DNA of 64,000 bases from Mycteria americana (lineage: Eukaryota; Chordata; Aves; Ciconiiformes; Ciconiidae). Both the position numbers and the translations under genes were made by a program. The DNA lies in contig NC_134368.1 of assembly GCF_035582795.1 (NCBI RefSeq), positions 124,001 through 188,000 of the forward strand. Reading direction: 5' to 3'. Positions 55,501-64,000 of this stretch are shown here, one piece after another; position 1 is the first letter of the stretch; every line of letters begins with the position of its first letter. The notes beneath the pieces were generated by a model. The model was not told the DNA's origin. It ran no database searches and saw only the letters and a program-made list of their open reading frames with translations.

Positions 55501-58500
55501 GTTTTGCCGAGTACCAGCACCATCTACTGGGCATGCCAGCAATGCTGACAGTGTTCCCCCACCCACCCCACTGCCGCCAATCTCACGAGGCACAGAGCAT
55601 CTGCTCCTCCATTTGTGTCCCAGGCAGGAACCCCAGAGACCGCTCATGGTGCAGAGGTGCAGGCAGCCTGCAAACTCAACCAACACACAAGGGCCACAAG
55701 AGCTTTAGCAAGGGCAGAGCACAGCCCTGAAAGGTGTTTCTGTCAAGGATACTACAGCCACCAGCCCCACTAATATGCTGAGCCCCAAGAGTCAGTTAAA
55801 AGTCTCTTGAAAGATGGCTGCAAAAGCCAAGGAACCAGAGCAAGGGACTCTGTCCTTGAACAGGAGAACTGCTCTCAGAGGTGAGAGTGCAGATCCAGCA
55901 CACTCCTAACACATGCACTTGCTGCATCTAGAAGGCCGCTGATAGACAATCAGGTATAGCTCCTGGAGCAACTCTCTCCCAGGGCTCACAGCCCTGAGCG
56001 AAGCTCCGTGCAGGCCTGACCAGGGCTGTCCAGCCCTCAGTAGGGCACATCTGCCACAGGGCACCTGTCTCAGGGTGCTTGGTCGGCTGCCAAGGCCTCA
56101 GGCGTGTCTCAGGGACCAGCTGAAGCAAGGGCAGCAGGTGATCCTTCTATCAGACCCAAGCAGGTTGTCTGTCCGCAATCATCTTTGCTAACCAGAGCAT
56201 TCCTTGAGATGCAGAGGTAACACAATGCCCTTCCCAAGTCACAGCCATGAGGGTGAAGAGTCTCAGACCCACGAGAAGTCATCCCCTTCCCACTCGCCAG
56301 TGCTGTACTGGTCAGCACCATGACGACTTCTTTCCAGAGGCAGCACCCAGCCTTCCTCCTGAAACCCAGCAGCCTCGCACCACCCTCTGGGCGGCAGCCA
56401 CGCTGTGTGTGCCAACACAGCCTGCTCTCCTACCTGTTTACCTCCTCCCTCAGTCGACTACCGCAGGCAAACGTGCCATTTCTTATTCTGAAAGTTCCAT
56501 ATTCTAGAACTGTTTCTGCACCACAGCAATTCACCTGGTAAATTCCCTCCTCCCAGAGAGTACAACTTGCCCAACTGTTCCATCACAACTTTCAGTTGGC
56601 ACGTTGCATATCTATTAATTACACAATGCTTCTGGTGGCTTTTCTTTCATGCTGTGTTGCAAGAGCTCTTTATCAAATTCCCCTCAATGACAATTATAGA
56701 CTGATCTAGCACTTTTTATCTGCTTGCAGATTCTGCCACAAGTATAGAAACTTGCAAGCTTCTAATTTACCTCTGACACAGCCTAGAGTCTAAACACAAC
56801 ACGAGCACAAAGAGATTTGAGAGTAAATGCTCAAGATGTGAAGACAATCCTCCCAAAAAACAGGCGCACTCAGTTAGTTTGGAAGATCCCGTCACACAGT
56901 CAGCATGCCCCAACAAGACCGGTCTGTTGGTCCCCAGACCTTAGAACACATACCTGGGTGTAAGAGTCAGCATCATCACCCCTATGTAACGGCGCTTTGT
57001 CTCTGTATTGCCAAACCAAGAGCCTGTTGAAGGAAAGGACATCAAATGACAAGGCTTAAAACAGACATGCACTCAAAATAGTACTGGGCTGAGCCAGCCG
57101 AGTCACAAAGCCCACACACCTCAGGGCAGACACCATGCGGAGGGAGTCATTCTGATTCCCTAGCAACAGCTTATTTAAGTTCCATTTACCAGTTAGAGCT
57201 TTATAGGTATTGCATACTTTGCTTTCCTGGTTTGATTTGTCATCTTTTTTGGCTGAGAATATCACTCCATGGTGTCAACATGAGAACCAGAAAGCAAGAG
57301 TCTGCATTAAATAATCACAAACACAAAGGAACAAAAAGAGGCAATGTTCTACAGGACTAAATTAACTACTTGTCCTTTATGATACAGCTGAATCCTGCAC
57401 CTGCATTTCCATTAGTACACACAGGGCTAAGTAGCCCCCAGTTTCCAAGTCATCCCTTCCCTTTTTTGAACACCAAATAATGGTCCACCAATTCTCCCAT
57501 ATGCTGAGATCTACTGAAAAGTAGCAATGAACAAAAAAAAAAAAAAAATAAATCCTCACCTACTCCTGGGGACTTAAGTGCAAGCTACTTGGGACACTTT
57601 AAAAGTATCTTCCTGCAGCAGATGCACAGCAGCATCCTCCTTGCAGTCTGTTAGGCCCCTGTGGGCAAGGAAGTAGCAGCACAGCTTTCTCATGGCAGAG
57701 GGGAGTTTCATGCCAGATGGGAGAACCTTCTTGCCCCCAAAGACTCTTTCTCCTGCTCTGCTTGCCCTTTTCTCAGAAGAAGGGCCCAGAGCCCAGCTGT
57801 GCCAGAGCTTCCCTCTTTCGTCCTCCTCCTTCTGGCCTCCTTCCCCCAATACCCGAGCAGGGAGGCACCCAACTCACTTTTGCGCTGCTCCTCCTTTTGC
57901 AGGAACTTCCGCAGCTGGTCTGAGGGGATGGCAAAAGAGATGCCTGATGTCACCTTCATAGTGTTCACCCCAATCACTTCGCCGTCCTACAGGGGAAAGG
58001 GTACTGTGCTATCCAGCCTGCATCGTTGTGGAGAGCAGGGAAACTACCGTGCAAGCCTGGAGTCCTCCCTGTGCACCCGTCCCTTCCCAGCCTACTTCTT
58101 CTGCAGCCTGCCCAACCCTGCCGAGGCTAGGCAGGGACCGGTCCAGTGAGCTGCAGCCCACGCAGCCCCTCCCTCTGCCCTGCCAGCATCAGCCACGCCA
58201 GCCTCACCAGCGTAGGGCTTGGCTCTGCCATGCCAGAGTCCCATTGGCTCGGGCTCCCCGAAACAAAAGCTGCACAGGACTCCCATCCCCTGCTCTGCCT
58301 CACAAGGGACCTGGTGCATGCACAGTCCCTCCCTCCTGGCAGCTGTAGCACCCACCAAGCGCTCCCACCAAGGGGCACCGTGCCCCAGGGGGCACAGACC
58401 AGAGGGCACGTGGCACCTCTCTGCCCCAGCCAGCTAGGGTGCAAGCAGGAGAACTCACCAAGTTGACGAGGGGGCCCCCGGAGTTCCCAAACTGCAGCAG

Positions 58501-61500
58501 AGGAGAGAGCAGTTAAACAGGCCAAGAAAGCGACATCCTCACACAGCAGGACCCGCGGCAGGGAGGCAGAGTCCAGAGAACAGGGTCAGGCCGAGAAACG
58601 CAGCCAGCACCCGGGTGACTGGCCAGAATCCCTTCGTCTCCCAGTGCTCTGTGTCCAGCCTCCTCTGACCTCACAGCACCCACAGCCCTTCCCCAGCTCC
58701 CCTTCCCCAAAGAGGGCAACCGGGATGAGGTGCCAACCCGCCGCGCACCGCAAGCTCCCCTTACATCAATAGCAGCATCGGTCTGGATGTACTCCATGTC
58801 AGAGGTGGTCAGGCCCAGCTCCCGGCTGCCCCGCTGGGCAGAGCTGACGATGCCGGAGGTGATGGTGTTCTGCAGGGCGAAGGGGCTGCCCATGGCCACC
58901 ACGAACTCTCCCTGCCGCACCTCGGAGGAGCGCCCAAGGGGCAGGGTGGGCAGTGGGTGCTGGAAGAGAGGAGGTCAGCGAGCAGATGGGAGGGAATGAA
59001 GGGAGCGCCTCCACAACTGCAATGCACACCTTGGGCTTGATCTTGATGGTAGCGATGTCTGCAACCTGGTCCACGTCCTGCACCACGGCATCATACTGCT
59101 CGCCGCTGGCCAGCTTCACCCGCACGCGCCGCCGGTTTGCCACCACGTGAGCGTTGGTCACAATGAGCCCATCCGGAGACACCAGGAAACCCGAGCCGTT
59201 GGAGATGGGCACATCACGGCCTGAAAAGGGATGCCTGCAAGGTGGGCACAGGTCAGGGAGGGGTGGCAGGGACCCTGAGGGGACTGGTGGGGACTCTGGG
59301 GTGGGGCAGGCAGGGGCCAGGCAGATTGGGTGGCCCAGGCTGGTAGGCCTGGAAAGAAGTGGGGGATAGTGAGGATCTCTGTGCAACAGCACAATGGGGG
59401 AGACTCCTTCACTTCCCCATGAAAGGTCCACATCCTAAGAGTCCACACAAACACGCACGCAACAGGGGAACAAGCAGGAAGAATCAGGAGTCTGCGCACA
59501 ACTGCAAAGGTACGATCCCACTGGGACTACAGAGGCATGGTGGGAAGCTTACGTGAGTGGAGAGCTGCAATGGATGGTGCAGGCTCTTTGGGAAAGAGCA
59601 GCAAGGAGGTAAGTAGAAGGGGTTGCGATCTGCACAAAGAAGTAGCCTGAACAGACAGAGCCTTGCCTCAGAGCAGGTAATAACCACTTGGGAGGCGATG
59701 GGTACATCTTCTTCAGACAGCTAGAGGAAGACTCACAATTACAGGCCCTGGTCCCCAATGGGGGACATCAATCACCCTGACCTCTGTGGAAAGGCCTGGT
59801 GCTGAGTGAGGCAAGGGGCCTAGTGACACAAGACACAGAAAGGGCTGAGGTGATCGGTGCCTTTTTGCCTTCTTCCTTGGGCCTCCCAAGTCCCTGTGCC
59901 CAGAGGCAGAGTCTGTGGGAATACAGCATTACACAGAAGAAGATCGAGGGAGGGATCGCTGAAGCCAACTGGACACACACAAGTCCATGGCACCAGACAG
60001 GATACACATGAGGGGTATGGCTCATGTCCCTGTGAGGGCTCAAATATCACAGTGGTACAGGGGGGCTCCTGATGGCTGGAAAAAGGCAAACGTCACACCA
60101 GCCTGCAAGACTGCCAAGAAAAAGGGTCCTGAAAACTGCAGGTCAGCCAGCTTCACTCCTGTCTCTGGGAAAGTTATGGAGCAAACGCTCCCAGAAACAC
60201 TTCCTGGTACACAGCACACAAGAAAGGGACTGAGAGCAGCCAGCCCAGCCTTACCAGCAGCAAATCATGCTCGACCAACCTGGCTGGTTTCTGTGAACAG
60301 ATGAGTGGCTGTGCAGGTAAGGAGTGAGCAGCGGATATTGATTACCTTAAGAAGGTTTTCAGCACGGTCTCCCGTGGTACCCTTCTAGCCACGCAGGTGA
60401 CATGCAGGCTGATAAGCAGATAAGGTGAATGGAGAACTGGCTGGACCACCAAGGTTCAGGTCCAGCTGGTGGTCAGCTACTAACACCACCCCTCAGGAAC
60501 TCAGAGAAGGGCCAACGCCATTTAACACCTTTCACGTTCGTGAACAGGAGGATGGGACACTGCACGCTCTCAGCAAGCCCGCAAGTGACACCACACTGGA
60601 GGGAGCAGTCAACAAGCTGAAGGGCAGAGCTACTGTTCAGAGGTGCCTCGACAGGCTGGAGACACAGGCTGGCAAGAACGTTGTGCAAAGTTCTGCTCCC
60701 GGGACAGAGTAATCCTGCGCCGCAGGACAGCCCGGGGCCGCTGCCCAGAAGGCAGCTTTGCCGAAACGGTCCCGGAGGACAGGAAGGTGGCGGCGCGGCA
60801 GCAGCGCGTCCCTGGGGCGAAGGCCGACCGCGTGCCGGCAGGCAGCGGCGCGACCGGACGGATCCGTCCCTCCCGCGGCGCTTGTGGGACCCCACCCGGG
60901 TGCCGTGCCCGGTTCAGGCTGCTGGGACACGAGACGGCCGGGGCGGGGGGCTGCGCTGCGCGGGGAGGCTGGGAGAGGGGGGCCGTGCAGCCGGGGAGGG
61001 CGGGGAATCCCTCCCTGGGGGTGCGGGGAGGACGGGGCCAGGCCCTTCTCGGAGGAGCACGACGGAAGAGGGAAACTGCCCCGTCGGGTTGCGGGGAAGC
61101 TGGCTCCGCGCGGGCTGCGGGCCGGGTCGGGGGCGGCCGCCCGGCGCCGGTGCCCGTACCTGCCCACGATCTCCACGTAGACCAGCGCGGGCGCCGTCTT
61201 CTCCACCACGTCGGCGATGAAGTTGAAGGCGGCGCGGGGCGAGGCGGGCGGCGGCGGGGCGGGCGGGGCGGGCACGGCGGCGCGCAGCGCGGGCAGCGCG
61301 GGCCGGCGGCCCTCGCCCTCCCGGGCCCACAGCAGCACCAGCGCCGCCGCCCCGGCACCCAGCGCCGCCGCCAGCACCCGGCCCCCGGCAGAGGGGGGGG
61401 GAGGCGGGGGAGGCGGGGGAGGCAGCGGGGCGTCGGCGGCCCCGCACAGCGCCCGGCACCAACGCGCCGCGCCCGGCCGCAGCGGAACCCGCGCCCACCG

Positions 61501-61515
61501 CGCCAGCGCCGCCAT
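52569..61515 (-). CDS. HTRA2: HtrA serine peptidase 2 (Omi), complete, 8 coding exons
   Basis: Mitochondrial intermembrane-space serine protease for protein quality control; after processing it exposes an IAP-binding motif. Coding exons in transcript order: 61160-61515, 59030-59234, 58765-58959, 58459-58491, 57878-57986, 56954-57023, 53046-53141, 52569-52734; 1230 nt, 409 residues (human 458). The N-terminus is Arg/Ala-rich with a proline run (about 30-41). A membrane segment spans about 47-63, and AVPA at 80-83 is the likely processed N-terminus (human AVPS). The protease domain has His148 (TNAHVV), Asp178 (VADIA) and Ser256 (GNSGG), with the human spacings of 30 and 108. The PDZ domain is about 310-409, ending EVTE as in human. 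The short N-terminus compared with human is the main difference. The gene is divergent from AUP1 and convergent with LOXL3. Confidence 0.97.
53570..53966 (-). mobile_element. CR1 LINE fragment, older piece
   Basis: GGACTCTCTCCAACTGCTCC and CAGAACTGGACACAGCGCTC followed by CTCACCAGAGTGGAG are reversed CR1 3'-region phrases. It lies in intron 6 of HTRA2, directly before a second CR1 end. Confidence 0.65.
53967..54250 (-). mobile_element. CR1 LINE 3'-end fragment
   Basis: The block begins with CAGGATCACAGCATGGTTGA and GGTTGGAAGGGGTCTCT, the reversed CR1 3' terminus, and continues with the usual upstream phrases. It lies in intron 6 of HTRA2. Confidence 0.9.
54413..54936. mobile_element. Solo LTR of an avian ERVL-like endogenous retrovirus
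   Basis: The stretch begins TGTGGTGGGTTGTTGACCC and contains GATGCCCAGCCAATCCCCGA, CATACAGCACGG after a GACGTCA motif, and AACATCTGTGTGTTA, ending near CAGTCCACA. This order is that of a well-known, abundant avian ERVL-type LTR. No internal viral region lies on either side, so it is a solo LTR left by recombination. It contains a poly-A-rich GAAAGAAAG tract. It appears diverged, hence moderately old. It sits in intron 6 of HTRA2. Confidence 0.8.
59760..60710 (+). mobile_element. CR1 LINE fragment (reverse-transcriptase region), antisense in HTRA2 intron 1
   Basis: GACTGCCAAGAAAAAGGGTC, GGGAAAGTTATGGAGCAAAC and GGAGGGAGCAGTCAACAAGC through CGACAGGCTGGAGACACAGG match, in order, the CR1 ORF2 middle region. 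The copy has no 3' tail and is frame-broken. Its right end abuts the GC-rich start of HTRA2 exon 1 flank near 60710. Confidence 0.85.
61391..61430 (+). other. HTRA2: G-quadruplex-prone tract inside HTRA2 exon 1
   Basis: The plus strand has at least five runs of four or more G separated by one to six bases. On the HTRA2 coding strand it is the run of proline codons. It is a strong G4 consensus near the bidirectional promoter. Confidence 0.7.
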
Positions 61516-61915
61516 GCTGCTCGGGCGCCCGCCTGCGGGGCACGCTGGGAGCTGAAGTCCCGCCCCGCCCCGCCACGCCTGCCGGGAGGCGTAGTCCTGA
61601 AGCGGGGGCCTGCCGGAAGCTGTAGTCCCGCCGCGAGGCGCGCCTGTAGCTGTAGCGCGGCCGCCGACGGGGGAGGGCAGGGAGGCTCCGGGGCGAGAGC
61701 AGCTCGCCGTGCCCGCCAGACCCGCCAACCGCCCTCCCTGCCTCGCCGGCCGTCCCGGGAGGGCAAGAAGGAGGGAGCGGGGGGGCGGGGGGCGGCGCGG
61801 TGCACGCCGGGAAGGCGCCGCGCCTCCCAGGCTGCCCCGCGCGGGCCAGGCGGGCGGCCGCGGGGGAAGATGGCGACGGGTGTCGAGCGCTCCTGAGGCA
61901 CCGGGTGCGGCGGGG
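61516..61915. promoter_or_regulatory. Bidirectional HTRA2/AUP1 promoter with three ZNF143-type sites
   Basis: Only 400 bp separate the two start codons and the interval is a CpG island. Minus-strand matches to the ZNF143 motif (ACTACAATTCCCAGCATGC) lie at 61540-61558 (ACTTCAGCTCCCAGCGTGC), 61577-61595 (ACTACGCCTCCCGGCAGGC) and 61608-61626 (ACTACAGCTTCCGGCAGGC). All three point the same way and start 37 and 31 bp apart. An AAGATGGCG motif of the YY1/TISU kind is at 61867-61875. Confidence 0.8.
61870..61896 (+). CDS. Short upstream ORF before AUP1 (MATGVERS)
   Basis: An ATG in strong context (A at -3, G at +4) opens an 8-codon frame ending TGA 19 bp before the AUP1 start. It overlaps an AAGATGGCG YY1/TISU-type element, so it may be a promoter motif rather than a translated uORF. 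Whether it is transcribed is unknown. Confidence 0.35.
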   Translation: MATGVERS

Positions 61916-63220
61916 ATGGAGCCTCCTGCGGCCCCGGGCCCCGAGCGGCTCTTCGACTCGCACCGGTGAGAGCTGCGGCGGCCTGGGGGGCGCGTGTGGC
62001 CCTCTCCGTGTTTGGTGGGGGTGGGTCGCGGGGTCCTGGGGCAGGCCCGGGGGTTCGGGGTGTCCCGTGGGAGGCCCACGCAGGAAGCTGGAGTGTCCCT
62101 GTGGGGAGGCCCCGGGGGCCCACGGGGGGAAGGGGTATCCCACGGGAGCTCCGTGGGGAAGGTCGGGGTGTCCTGTGGGGGGACTAGTGGGGGTCCAGGG
62201 TGTGCCTGGGAGGCCCGCGGGGAGGCTCGGGATGGGCTGGGTATCGCGCTGGGGAGGCCCGGCAGGTTACGTGGAGCAGGGGTCACAGGGTAGTCCCCGG
62301 GGAGGGCTGGGGTGGGCAGCTGAGGGTCCAACCATCCGATGTGTGTCCCAGCCATGGTCAGGCTGTCTGTGCCGCTCTTTGGCCCTACAGATTTCCGACC
62401 GATGGGTTCCTGCTTCTGGCCCTGCTGCTCTACGCACCCGTGGGGCTCTGCCTGCTCGTCCTGCGCCTCTTCATTGGTGTACACGTCTTTCTCATCAGCT
62501 GCGCCCTGCCTGACAGCGTGCTACGACGGTGCGTGAGCCTGCCTCTCCCCAGGTTGCCGAGCTCCTGCTGTTGCCTGGGGCGGGGGGGATGTGCAGGCAC
62601 TGCTGTGGGGCAGCATGGGGCAGGAGGACTGCCCTCACCCATTTGGGGTCCTTAGCCATGGAGGCTTGGTTCATGCAGAGGTTTATGGGGAGCTGTGCTT
62701 TTGGGCCTCTCTGTCCCCAGGACCCATGAAGGTGCCTTCTCTGCCAAGACCAAAGCTGGCAATTGCCTCTTGAGTGCTCAAGGACTGATCTGAAACGCTT
62801 GGGTCAGCCGGGTATCCTGCTAGGAAATTCTGTGTGAGGCTTGCTGGCCCATACTTCATGCTGCAGCTACAGCTCTGCAGGCAGCCTTCAGCCCCAACTG
62901 CAGCCCCCCAACAATTCCTGTCCCAGACGTCTGTCATATCATTTCCTTTTTGTACCAGTGTTCTTTTGCAAGTCACATGAATTCCCAGGTCTCTGTTCTG
63001 TTTGTTGGATATGTAAGCCAGTGATGGCTCAGACTGCAGAACTTGAAAAAACCACTCTCCCCCCCCCAGGTTTATTGTACGTGTCATGTGCTCAGTGCTG
63101 GGCTTATTTGTGCGACAAAGTGATCCCCAGCTTCGTGATGTCAATGTGAGGGTATATATCGCCAACCACGTGACACAATTTGATCACAATGTCATCAACC
63201 TTCTGACCTCATGTAATACG
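61916..63220 (+). CDS. AUP1: AUP1 lipid droplet-regulating VLDL assembly factor, first three coding exons, partial at the right edge
   Basis: AUP1 is an ER and lipid-droplet membrane protein that recruits the E2 enzyme UBE2G2 for ER-associated degradation. Exons are 61916-61965, 62391-62528 and 63070-63220, giving residues 1-113. [17 protein letters not shown] matches human [17 protein letters not shown]. Residues 23-56 form the hydrophobic hairpin that anchors the protein (human [17 protein letters not shown]; here [17 protein letters not shown]). NHVTQFDHN at 95-103 is the acyltransferase-like HX4D motif. The third exon ends phase 0 at GTGAGT; I found no fourth exon before the window ends. 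The acyltransferase remainder, CUE domain and G2-binding region are outside. Confidence 0.95.
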
Positions 63221-64000
63221 GTGAGTAACCTGGAGCTGAGCACAACAGGGCTGGAAGTACCTCTCTCCAAGAGAAGTGCACAGAGAGCTCTTTCAGAATT
63301 TAGGGTTTGCCATGATCCTCTTCAGTTCTTATTTATTAACCCAGTATCGCACAAGCCTTGAGTTTTTTTTCTGTGCTTCAGTGTCACACTTTAGGCTCCG
63401 CATGAAAAAATAAAACAGGTGAGGAGGAACAGGAAATGTTACAGTGGGTATTGATTTTATTGAGAGAGAGTGGGCAAATCCTAGCATCTGTATCTTTTTC
63501 TGGCCTTTCAAATAGGTGGTGTCAGAAGCAGGGTTGGTTGTGGGGTTTTCCCACAGCATTGGGTGCCACTTCTGCGTGTGTGGACAGCCAGCTGCACTGC
63601 AGAGGAGTGCTGAGGGGAGCTGCGTGGCGGGGCAGTGGTGCTTGGGTTGTTGTGCTGGGCTGGTCGTTGTGTAACTTTCCCTGTACTCTTGTGAAATTCC
63701 TTATGTGTGGAGTTCCTGAATCAACAGGCTCCAAACATGCCTGTAGGTGAGTTGGTTGGTCCTATATCCTGAACAGCAGTAGATTTGCTCCTTACCTGGA
63801 GAAAAGTAACTCTTGGAAGTAGTGTATCCTTTACCAAGCGTGTCAGGAACTACTAGAGAGAACATGGGGAAACACAGTTGTCACCCAGGGCAGGGGGGGG
63901 AGTTCGTTTCTCTGGCAGACGGGGTACAGTCTGAACTGAAGATTAGGAATCAATTTCCTAGGGAATCGGGGCCAGAGCAGTTACTGAAGCCTGGCAGTAA
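63221..64000 (+). other. AUP1: AUP1 intron 3, no exon seen
   Basis: I searched for the next AUP1 exon (human continues PLLNSPPSFVCWSRGF) and found nothing like it. No repeat was recognised. Confidence 0.6.

Noticed and set aside
60630-62484. Minus-strand frames of 400-615 residues spanning HTRA2 exon 1
   Set aside because: Only 61160-61515 is coding, as HTRA2 exon 1; the extensions run through promoter and intron with no similarity.

Overview
The window looks like a compact, GC-rich piece of a bird genome, probably a microchromosome. It carries vertebrate multi-exon genes with short introns, several CR1 LINE fragments (most 5'-truncated, one ending in the typical ATTCTGTGATTCT tail), one solo LTR of an avian ERVL-like family, CpG-rich gene starts and many minisatellites. 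No bacterial-type features are present.

Layout from left to right: DOK1 on the minus strand (only its first two coding exons, 2198-3155, lie inside; the rest is beyond the left edge); an O-GlcNAcase-like gene on the plus strand (16 coding exons, 7653-27962, 1051 residues); a 9 kb interval with a CpG island, probably the LOXL3 promoter and first intron; LOXL3 on the plus strand (38010-49741, 753 residues); HTRA2 on the minus strand (52569-61515, 409 residues), tail to tail with LOXL3; and AUP1 on the plus strand (first three coding exons, 61916-63220, then leaving the right edge), head to head with HTRA2 across a 400 bp CpG-rich bidirectional promoter. The order AUP1-HTRA2-LOXL3-DOK1 and the relative orientations are those I know from human 2p13.1. 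The extra gene is the O-GlcNAcase paralogue between LOXL3 and DOK1, which I do not know from that place in mammals.

Exon models were built by hand from splice signals, reading phase and remembered human proteins. For OGA-like, LOXL3 and HTRA2 the exon sums are exact multiples of three and catalytic residue spacings match the human enzymes.

The most interesting points are: (1) a second, apparently active O-GlcNAcase gene with every catalytic residue kept at a constant offset of 53 from human OGA; (2) exactly ten in-frame 39-bp repeats in its linker, perhaps grown from the first turn of the stalk helix; (3) a duplicated SRCR4 half-domain exon in LOXL3 that looks mutually exclusive; (4) one or two unannotated in-phase basic cassette exons in LOXL3 intron 4; (5) three regularly spaced ZNF143-type sites between HTRA2 and AUP1; (6) a GC-AG intron in the O-GlcNAcase-like gene.
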